The position numbers and the translations under genes were made by a program. Source: Actinomycetota bacterium (GTDB taxonomy: Bacteria; Actinomycetota; Actinomycetes; Nanopelagicales; Nanopelagicaceae). Taken from it: a DNA stretch of 7,467 nt. Location of the stretch: assembly GCA_009704555.1 (NCBI GenBank), contig WLDY01000031.1, positions 1 to 7,467 on the forward strand. Reading direction: 5' to 3'. Below are positions 1 through 5,165 of the stretch, piece by piece; within the stretch, counting starts at the first letter, position 1; every line of letters starts with the position of its first letter. The notes below the pieces were generated by a model. The model was not told where the DNA came from. It worked only from the letters and a program-made list of their open reading frames with translations, and ran no database searches.

Positions 1-184
1 TCGCTACCGCATTGACCTCAGCCGTTTCGAGATCGAGTTTGACTGCGATCCGCTCTATTCCCTCTTGAGTGACATAGCCATCGATCGATTGCACGTAGTG
101 AAGCAGTGGCATGATCGCAGAGCGTGAACGCGGATAGCGCTTGATGATCGCATCCATCACCTTCTCGTGTTCATCTGTATACAT
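1..184 (-). CDS. nuoE: NADH-quinone oxidoreductase subunit E, 5' part only
   Basis: This is the start of the 24-kDa-type subunit of complex I, a peripheral-arm protein whose family carries the N1a [2Fe-2S] cluster and pairs with NuoF near the NADH/FMN site. The ATG lies at 184-182 and shares one base with the nuoD TGA stop (TGATG). Sixty-one residues are visible before the left edge cuts the gene, against roughly 160-250 in the family. They include a typical NuoE opening: RYPRSRSAIMPLLHYVQ (residues 17-32), then GYVTQEGIERIA (36-47), then the start of the helix that precedes the thioredoxin-like domain. The four cluster cysteines lie outside the window and cannot be checked. A strong ribosome-binding site (GGGAGGTG) sits 10 bases upstream inside nuoD. 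The gene continues the nuoA-B-C-D series, and nuoF would be expected next to the left. Confidence 0.93.
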   Translation of the reverse strand, partial: MYTDEHEKVMDAIIKRYPRSRSAIMPLLHYVQSIDGYVTQEGIERIAVKLDLETAEVNAVA

Positions 185-1530
185 CAGCGATCGACACCTC
201 CCATCACGGGATCGATCGATGCGACTGCGGCGACGACATCGGCGATCTGGCCGCCTTCGACCATCGCTGCGGTCGACTGAAGATTGTTGAATGAAGGCTC
301 ACGGAAATGAACGCGGAATGGGCGAGTGCCACCATCGCTGACGAGGTGGACGCCGAGCTCTCCACGTGGGGATTCGACCGCGGTGTAGACCTGACCTGCT
401 GGGACGCGGAATCCTTCGGTGACGAGCTTGAAGTGGTGGATCAACGCCTCCATCGACTCACCCATGATGGTGCGGATATGTTCGAGCGAGTTGCCGAGTC
501 CATCGCCACCGAGCGCCAATTGCGCAGGCCATGCGATCTTCTTATCGGTGACCATGACAGGTGAACCCTCGGACTTCTCCAACTTATCGGCGCACTGTTC
601 AACGATCCGAAGCGATTGCTCGAGCTCTTGCATACGGATCAAGAAACGCGCGTAGCTATCGCCGCTCGTCGCAGTGATGACATCGAACTCGTAATCCTCG
701 TATCCGCAATAAGGCTGGGTCTTGCGAAGATCCCATGGCAATCCGGTCGCGCGCAGGACTGGTCCGGTGACGCCAAGGGTCGTGCACCCTGCAAGATCGA
801 GGTAGCCGACATCCTTGGTGCGCTTCATCCAGATCGAGTTTCCGACCAAGAGCTTCTCGTTATCTTTGAAGTTCTTCCGCAGATCCTTGACCGTCTCGCG
901 GATCTTTGCGATCGCACCACTTGGAAGGTCCTGCGCAACACCACCTGGCCTCACATAGGCCATGTTCATTCGCAGTCCCGAGATCATCTCGAATACATCG
1001 AGCACCTTCTCGCGCTCACGGAAAGCGAAGAGCATCGGTGAAAGTGCACCGAGTTCGAGCGCGCCTGTTCCGAGGGCGACCATATGTGAGGAGATGCGAT
1101 TCAACTCCATCATCATCACGCGAATCACCGTTGCGCGCTCTGGGATCTGATCGGTGATGCCGAGCAATTTCTCGACGCCTAGGCAATACGCGGTCTCATT
1201 GAAGATCGGCGAGAGGTAATCCATACGGGTTACGAAGGTGACCCCTTGCGTCCAGGTGCGGAATTCGCAGTTCTTCTCGATGCCGGTGTGGAGGTATCCG
1301 ATGCCGCAACGACATTCGGTGACGGTCTCACCGTCGAGTTCGAGCATGAGGCGAAGCACGCCGTGCGTGGAAGGGTGTTGCGGTCCCATATTGACCACGA
1401 CGCGCTCTTCTTTGTTCGCACCGATCTCGGTAGCGGTCTGATCCCAATCACCACCGGTGACGGAGTAGACCGTTCCCTCGGTGGTCTCGCGCGCAGATGC
1501 GTATGGGTCTCTGAAGTCAGTGCTACTCAT
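184..1530 (-). CDS. nuoD: NADH-quinone oxidoreductase subunit D (49-kDa subunit)
   Basis: NuoD (448 residues) is the 49-kDa-type subunit of complex I, related to the large subunit of [NiFe] hydrogenases. With NuoB it forms the quinone-reducing chamber at the base of the peripheral arm. Diagnostic segments are GPQHPSTHGVLRLMLELDGE (49-68), GYLHTGIEKNCE (78-89), MDYLSP (103-108), the LSPMLFAFREREK region (163-175), ESPRGELG (386-393), and the C-terminus ending DPVMGGVDR. His56 and Tyr105 match, by motif position, the quinone headgroup ligands His38 and Tyr87 of Thermus Nqo4. About 45 poorly conserved residues precede the core. The ATG overlaps the nuoC stop as ATGA and has AAGG eight bases upstream, which supports this start. 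Here the electron acceptor is expected to be menaquinone, in line with the adjacent men genes. Identification is secure. Confidence 0.98.
   Translation of the reverse strand: MSSTDFRDPYASARETTEGTVYSVTGGDWDQTATEIGANKEERVVVNMGPQHPSTHGVLRLMLELDGETVTECRCGIGYLHTGIEKNCEFRTWTQGVTFVTRMDYLSPIFNETAYCLGVEKLLGITDQIPERATVIRVMMMELNRISSHMVALGTGALELGALSPMLFAFREREKVLDVFEMISGLRMNMAYVRPGGVAQDLPSGAIAKIRETVKDLRKNFKDNEKLLVGNSIWMKRTKDVGYLDLAGCTTLGVTGPVLRATGLPWDLRKTQPYCGYEDYEFDVITATSGDSYARFLIRMQELEQSLRIVEQCADKLEKSEGSPVMVTDKKIAWPAQLALGGDGLGNSLEHIRTIMGESMEALIHHFKLVTEGFRVPAGQVYTAVESPRGELGVHLVSDGGTRPFRVHFREPSFNNLQSTAAMVEGGQIADVVAAVASIDPVMGGVDR
195..202 (-). promoter_or_regulatory. Ribosome-binding site of nuoE inside nuoD
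   Basis: On the minus strand this reads GGGAGGTG, a strong match to the anti-Shine-Dalgarno sequence, ending 10 bases before the nuoE ATG. It lies within the last codons of nuoD, which encode the conserved MGGVDR ending (ATG GGA GGT GTC GAT CGC TGA). It fixes the nuoE start and suggests that nuoE translation does not depend only on coupling to nuoD. Confidence 0.75.
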
Positions 1531-2165
1531 CGATATGACCTTCGTCGATCTGGCGGCGGGATGACCGCGCCCTTGTATTCAACTTCGATTCCGCCAAGTG
1601 GGTAATCCTTGCGTTGCGGATGTCCGGGCCAGTCATCTGGCATCAAGATGCGAGTGAGCGCTGGATGTCCATCGAAGATGATGCCGAACATGTCGTAGGT
1701 CTCGCGCTCGTTCCAATTGTTCCCTGCCCATACTTCGACGAGCGATGGGATATGTGGATCACTCTCTGGGACCGAGACTTCGAGTCGGATACGACGATTG
1801 TTGGTGATGGAAAGCAAGGGATAGACGGCGTGAAGCTCCCTTCCCTTCTCATTGGGATAGTGGACACCACTCACTCCGAGACAGAACTCGAAGCGAAGCG
1901 ATGGTGTATCACGAAGGATCTTTGCGACCTCTACCAAACGCTCGCGCTTGATGTGGAGAGTCAATTCACCGCGATCGACGATGACCTTCTCGATCGCATC
2001 GGAGAAGAGTGGATATGCGCGTTCCAATTCATCCGCTACCTCATCGAAGTAGGAACCATAGGGACGCTGACTTGACCCAGGTTGTTCGCTCGATCGGACG
2101 AGACCGCCATAACCTGAGGTGTCACCGGTGCCTTTGACACCGAACATTCCTTCTCTATCGCTCAC
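1527..2165 (-). CDS. nuoC: NADH-quinone oxidoreductase subunit C (30-kDa subunit)
   Basis: NuoC (212 residues) is the 30-kDa-type structural subunit of the peripheral arm of complex I and packs against NuoD and NuoB. It carries no cofactor. The family signature is clear: ERETYDMFGIIFDGHPAL (153-170), then TRILMPDDWPGHPQRKDYPL (171-190). A glycine-rich N-terminal segment, GMFGVKGTGDTSGYGGLV (6-23), resembles actinobacterial NuoC proteins. It is a separate gene and is not fused to nuoD as in E. coli. The start is GTG at 2165-2163, overlapping the nuoB TGA as GTGA, with AAGGGG eight bases upstream. The next in-frame ATG (residue 7) has its purine-rich stretch too close to serve as a ribosome-binding site, so GTG is preferred. 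The stop overlaps the nuoD start by four bases. Confidence 0.97.
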   Translation of the reverse strand: MSDREGMFGVKGTGDTSGYGGLVRSSEQPGSSQRPYGSYFDEVADELERAYPLFSDAIEKVIVDRGELTLHIKRERLVEVAKILRDTPSLRFEFCLGVSGVHYPNEKGRELHAVYPLLSITNNRRIRLEVSVPESDPHIPSLVEVWAGNNWNERETYDMFGIIFDGHPALTRILMPDDWPGHPQRKDYPLGGIEVEYKGAVIPPPDRRRSYR

Positions 2166-2716
2166 GCAAGAAGCCCCTTCATCTGATGTGTCGGGGTGGC
2201 AGCGAGCGCTGCAGCCTCGGCCGCCTGCGCCGCCTCTTCGCGATTGATTCCGAGCTTGGAGTACTTGATCTGATCGTGGAGCTTCAAGATCGCATCCATC
2301 AACATCTCAGGTCTAGGTGGGCAGCCCGGGAGATAGATATCGACTGGAACCACATGGTCGACACCTTGGACGATTGCGTAGTTGTTGAACATGCCACCTG
2401 AGGATGCACATGCACCCATGGAGAGGACCCACTTCGGCTCTGCCATCTGGTCATAGATCTGACGCAAGACCGGTGCCATCTTGTTCGATACGCGACCTGC
2501 GACGATCATGAGGTCGGCCTGACGAGGCGATGCTCGAAAGACCTCCATACCGAAACGCGCCAAGTCATAACGACCGCCACCGACTGCCATCATCTCGATC
2601 GCGCAACATGCGAGACCGAAGGTCGCAGGCCAGAGCGAGTTTCGTCGCATGTAATTGGCAAGTCCTTCGACCGTAGTGAGAAGGAATCCACTCGGAAGTT
2701 TCTCTTCGACGCCCAT
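2162..2716 (-). CDS. nuoB: NADH-quinone oxidoreductase subunit B (PSST subunit)
   Basis: NuoB (184 residues) is the PSST-type subunit that holds cluster N2, the last [4Fe-4S] cluster, which passes electrons to quinone. All four ligand cysteines are present: tandem Cys37-Cys38 (GLACCAIE), Cys103 (SMGACASSGG) and Cys132 (YLPGCPPRPE). Their spacing matches E. coli NuoB Cys63/64/129/158. Other conserved stretches are GRYDLARFGMEVFRASPRQAD (48-68) and NNYAIVQGVD. The last 25 or so residues form an alanine-rich tail, a variable part of the family. The ATG start has AGGTGA ten bases upstream in the 16-bp gap after nuoA, starting one base after the nuoA stop codon. The gene is translationally linked to nuoC through a GTGA overlap. 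Confidence 0.98.
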   Translation of the reverse strand: MGVEEKLPSGFLLTTVEGLANYMRRNSLWPATFGLACCAIEMMAVGGGRYDLARFGMEVFRASPRQADLMIVAGRVSNKMAPVLRQIYDQMAEPKWVLSMGACASSGGMFNNYAIVQGVDHVVPVDIYLPGCPPRPEMLMDAILKLHDQIKYSKLGINREEAAQAAEAAALAATPTHQMKGLLA

Positions 2717-2732
2717 TACCTATCGATCACCT

Positions 2733-3092
2733 CTAATCCCACTCGAGTCCGCCGCGTCGCCACTCATATGCATAGGCGACGGAGACGTTGAATATGAAGA
2801 GCGCCATGGCAACGAGCCCGAACATTCCTTGTTGGTCGAATGTGACCGCCCATGGATAGAGGAAGAGGATCTCGATATCGAAGATGATGAAGAGCATCGC
2901 GGTGAGGAAGTACTTGACCGGGAATCGACCGCCACCTTGGGCTTGTGGACTCGGCTCGATGCCGCACTCATAGGCCTCTGCCTTCGCTCGGTTGTAGCGC
3001 CTAGGTCCGGTGATGGCACCTGCGACGATGGAGATCACTGCGAATCCGAATCCGATCGCGAAGAGCGCGATGATCGGGACGTAGGGATTCAC
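2733..3092 (-). CDS. nuoA: NADH-quinone oxidoreductase subunit A (membrane)
   Basis: NuoA (119 residues) is a small membrane subunit of complex I at the junction of the membrane and peripheral arms. Three hydrophobic helices are evident: about 4-28, 61-82 and 88-109. The long loop between helices 1 and 2 contains the conserved YECGIEP motif with Cys43, which lies near the quinone channel in known structures. Helix 2 carries FDIEILFLYPW, with the acidic Asp72 and Glu74 that are typical of the family. The start is GTG at 3092-3090, giving MNPYVPII, a usual actinobacterial NuoA beginning. An ATG ten bases upstream is out of frame. There is no convincing Shine-Dalgarno sequence before the GTG, but a TAAGAT hexamer sits eight bases upstream, so leaderless transcription is possible. 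It follows menG by 24 bp and heads the nuo genes. Confidence 0.97.
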   Translation of the reverse strand: MNPYVPIIALFAIGFGFAVISIVAGAITGPRRYNRAKAEAYECGIEPSPQAQGGGRFPVKYFLTAMLFIIFDIEILFLYPWAVTFDQQGMFGLVAMALFIFNVSVAYAYEWRRGGLEWD

Positions 3093-3100
3093 AAGGCGCC

Positions 3101-3106
3101 ATCTTA
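3101..3106 (-). promoter_or_regulatory. Possible -10 element for leaderless nuoA
   Basis: On the minus strand this is TAAGAT, fitting the actinobacterial -10 pattern TAnnnT, with eight bases between it and the nuoA GTG. Transcription from such an element would begin at or within a base or two of the GTG, giving an mRNA without a 5' leader. This would fit the missing ribosome-binding site. The segment 17 bases upstream (TTCCGC) is a poor -35. The hexamer lies in a small inverted repeat, CATCTAAGATG on the minus strand (3100-3110). It is a sequence match only and could be chance. Confidence 0.35.
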
Positions 3107-3116
3107 GATGTGGGTC

Positions 3117-3827
3117 CTAAGAGGCGGAAATCGAGGCTCGCTTTCTTCCGATGTGAACTGCGACAACCCCCGCAGTGAGATCTCGCCACGTGACTTCCTG
3201 CCAGCCCGCCCTGGTCATCAACGCGGCAAGGTCTCGTTGATTCGGCCACGCCATGATCGATTCGGCGAGATAGATATAGGCATCGGGATTCGAGGAGAAG
3301 CGCTTTGCGATCGGAGGGAGAGCACGAAGCAAGTACTTGAAGTAGATGGTGCGAAACAATCGCGAGGTCGGGTGTGAGAACTCGACGACATAGATCCGCC
3401 CACCTGGTCTCGTTACTCGTAGCGCCTCAGCGAGTGCCTTCGATGTGTCATGTGTGTTGCGAAGCCCGAAGGAGATCGTGGCGATGTCGAACTCATCGTC
3501 ATTGAACGGGAGTGCGAGCGCATCACCAAAGACGAATGTGAGATCGGGATGGAGTCTCTTGCCGGTCTCGATCATGCCGCGAGAGAAATCGACGGCGATC
3601 ACCTCTGCACCACTTCGCGCCAAAGCAGCACTCGAAGTGCCGGTTCCAGCAGCGATATCAAGGATCCGCTCTCCTGGCTTCGGTGCGATGATCTTGCTCA
3701 CCTTCTTTCGCCATCTCTTGGTCTGGCCAAGGCTGAGAAGGTCATTGAGGATGTCGTAGCGCTTCGCTACGCGATCGAACATGCGCGAGACATCTTCGGG
3801 GTCCTTACCCAAGTCCGCTCGAGTCAT
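3117..3827 (-). CDS. menG: Demethylmenaquinone methyltransferase (UbiE/MenG family)
   Basis: This 236-residue class I SAM-dependent methyltransferase is expected to methylate demethylmenaquinone to menaquinone, the final step of the pathway. The SAM-binding motif I is LDIAAGTGTSSAALA (56-70), followed by the acidic end of strand 2 at VIAVDFS (76-82). Further family marks are GDALALPF (101-108), ISFGLRN (118-124), and both UbiE/COQ5 signatures: YDILNDLLSLGQTKRW (24-39) and RVTRPGGRIYVVEFSHP (137-153). Length is normal. Since menF, menD and menC surround it, menaquinone rather than ubiquinone is the likely substrate class. The ATG start has AGGTGA about ten bases upstream. Its stop is 24 bp before nuoA in the same direction, so menG and nuo may share a transcript. 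It is head-to-head with menF. Confidence 0.95.
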   Translation of the reverse strand: MTRADLGKDPEDVSRMFDRVAKRYDILNDLLSLGQTKRWRKKVSKIIAPKPGERILDIAAGTGTSSAALARSGAEVIAVDFSRGMIETGKRLHPDLTFVFGDALALPFNDDEFDIATISFGLRNTHDTSKALAEALRVTRPGGRIYVVEFSHPTSRLFRTIYFKYLLRALPPIAKRFSSNPDAYIYLAESIMAWPNQRDLAALMTRAGWQEVTWRDLTAGVVAVHIGRKRASISAS

Positions 3828-3911
3828 TGTCCTATCTTCACCTCAACTAGGCTTAGGCAACAAATCGAAATTCAGTGCGTTGGAATGTTGCACGAAGGCG
3901 GAGTCACAAAG
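3828..3911. promoter_or_regulatory. Divergent intergenic region between menG and menF
   Basis: These 84 bases separate the divergent menG and menF starts and are the longest non-coding stretch in the window, so they probably hold promoters for both sides. On the plus strand a weak pair can be drawn: TTGTCC at 3827-3832 and TAGGCT at 3848-3853, with a short 15-base spacer. No TAnnnT hexamer is present for the minus strand. An imperfect palindrome CTAGGCTTAG (3847-3856; 8 of 10 positions symmetrical) lies in the middle. Ribosome-binding sites for both genes flank the region. The promoter role is inferred from gene orientation, not from a strong motif. Confidence 0.4.
3900..3903 (+). promoter_or_regulatory. 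Ribosome-binding site deciding the menF start
   Basis: GGAG at 3900-3903 lies eight bases before the ATG at 3912 and is the best-placed Shine-Dalgarno core for menF. The in-frame ATG at 3885 has no such motif upstream. The ATG at 3921 has AGGA only two bases away, which is too close. This supports 3912 as the start. Confidence 0.6.
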
Positions 3912-5165
3912 ATGAGGAAGATGCGAGTGCGAACCGAGGTCCTCGGTGATCTGCCACATCTTCTTGAAGTGAGCATCGAGGGCGATCTTTCGAATGCATC
4001 TCCTACCGATCCCATCACCTGGGTCCGTGGTGATGAGGGGATGATCGCTTTCGGTGAATACAAACGGATCGAGATCTCCGGTAGCGATCGCTTTGAGAAG
4101 GCGCGAAAGTGGTGGCAGGACTCGCTTCGCGAACTCGATATCCATAACAACGTCCATGGGTCAGGGACTGGACCGATCCTCTTCGCCTCATTCGCATTCG
4201 ATAGCGAGGAACCTTCGACCCTTCTGATCCCCGAAGTCGTGATCGGAAAGCGCGGCGAGAGGCGCTGGATCACCTGGTTCGGCGATGGTCCACAACCTGA
4301 GGTGAAGTCGATCAAGAGTGAGAGCGCACCGCTCCCTCTGCGATGGAGTGGTGAGAATGGTGATGCTTGGCGAAGCCATGTCGCAGCCATCGTCGATCTG
4401 ATCCAACGCGGTGAGGCGGAGAAGGTGGTCCTTGCTCGTGCGCTCGATGGCAGCATCGAGGGTGAGCAGCGAATCGACACTCGCCGCTTGCTACAACTCC
4501 TTGGCTCCGATTATCCGAACACCTGGCTCTTTTCGAACCAAGGACTCGTCGGTGCGACACCAGAGTTGTTGGTCCGATTGAGCAAGTCACTCGTCACCTC
4601 ACGCGTCCTTGCCGGGACGATCAAGCGAAGTGGTGATGATGAGAAGGACCTCGCACTTGCGGCATCACTTGCGAGATCATCGAAGGATCTGGAAGAACAC
4701 GAGTACGCAGTGCGGTCGGTAGCGGATGCATTAGTCCCACTCTGCTCGTCGACCAATGTGCCGGAATCTCCTTTCGTCCTTCACCTTTCCAATGTCATGC
4801 ACCTTGCGACCGATGTCACTGGAGTCGTCACCGATTCGGTCAATCCACCTGATGTCTTTGATCTCCTAGCAAGACTCCACCCATCTGCCGCTGTCTGTGG
4901 CACGCCACGTGAGCGAGCCGAGCGTTCTATAAGAGAGGTGGAGGAGATCAGTCGTGGTCGCTACGCAGGTCCAGTCGGATGGGTCGATATCCGATCCGAT
5001 GGTGAGTTCGGGATCGCACTTCGTTGTGGTCAGATCGATGAGTCAAAGAAGTCGATCAGGATCTATGCCGGCTGCGGCATCGTCGCTGGATCCGATCCGG
5101 CGGCGGAGTATGCCGAGAGCGAGGCGAAACTCGCTGCGATCCAAGGCGCGCTAGCGCGCCATTGA
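3912..5165 (+). CDS. menF: Isochorismate synthase (menaquinone pathway)
   Basis: This 417-residue chorismate-binding enzyme is expected to convert chorismate to isochorismate, the committed step of classical menaquinone synthesis. The C-terminal two thirds form the catalytic domain. EKVVLARALD (170-179) contains Lys171, matching the water-activating lysine of EntC/MenF. LVGATPELLVRL (212-223) contains Glu218, matching the general acid. Glu262 in LEEHEYAV and Glu402 near GSDPAAEYAESEAKL are the likely Mg2+ ligands. LHPSAAVCGTPRERA (322-336) is of the isochorismate synthase type and differs from the HPAGTVSGAPK type of anthranilate synthase. A salicylate or siderophore role is less likely because menD and menC are adjacent. 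The start at 3912 is chosen for its GGAG; the open frame runs back to 3450, but that part lies antisense to menG. It is the only plus-strand gene and overlaps the menD 3' end by 15 bp. Confidence 0.92.
   Translation: MRKMRVRTEVLGDLPHLLEVSIEGDLSNASPTDPITWVRGDEGMIAFGEYKRIEISGSDRFEKARKWWQDSLRELDIHNNVHGSGTGPILFASFAFDSEEPSTLLIPEVVIGKRGERRWITWFGDGPQPEVKSIKSESAPLPLRWSGENGDAWRSHVAAIVDLIQRGEAEKVVLARALDGSIEGEQRIDTRRLLQLLGSDYPNTWLFSNQGLVGATPELLVRLSKSLVTSRVLAGTIKRSGDDEKDLALAASLARSSKDLEEHEYAVRSVADALVPLCSSTNVPESPFVLHLSNVMHLATDVTGVVTDSVNPPDVFDLLARLHPSAAVCGTPRERAERSIREVEEISRGRYAGPVGWVDIRSDGEFGIALRCGQIDESKKSIRIYAGCGIVAGSDPAAEYAESEAKLAAIQGALARH
5145..5160. repeat. 16-bp perfect palindrome in the menF/menD overlap, possible bidirectional terminator
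   Basis: The sequence GGCGCGCTAGCGCGCC is a perfect palindrome. As RNA from either strand it can fold into a six-pair all-GC stem (GGCGCG/CGCGCC) with a CUAG loop. It lies where menF and menD converge, and its central CTAG holds the menD stop codon (TAG on the minus strand), while menF reads through it as codons for G-A-L-A-R. Neither side has a run of T, so it is not a canonical Rho-independent terminator. Hairpins without a U-tail have been proposed to terminate in some actinobacteria. The palindrome is directly visible; the terminator role is inference. Confidence 0.5.

Noticed and set aside
908..915. GCGATCGC octamer, like the cyanobacterial HIP1 repeat (also at 4084-4091)
   Set aside because: Only two copies are seen in 7.5 kb, both explained by the general GATC richness. 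Gene content is actinobacterial, and HIP1 in cyanobacteria is far denser.
616..1041. 141-codon plus-strand open frame
   Set aside because: It is fully antisense to conserved nuoD. Biased codon use in nuoD leaves few stops on the other strand, and the translation resembles no known family.
1614..2075. 153-codon plus-strand open frame
   Set aside because: It is antisense to nuoC, whose family motifs are intact. No ribosome-binding site or recognisable domain supports it.
3450..3911. Open frame upstream of menF that would add 154 residues at its N-terminus
   Set aside because: It lies antisense to well-conserved menG, the added residues look nothing like an isochorismate synthase domain, and a GGAG-led ATG at 3912 gives a protein of normal length.
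3912..5165. Reading of this gene as anthranilate or aminodeoxychorismate synthase component I
   Set aside because: The HPSAAVCGTPR motif and the water-activating lysine in KVVLAR are of the isochorismate synthase type, and menD and menC are adjacent.
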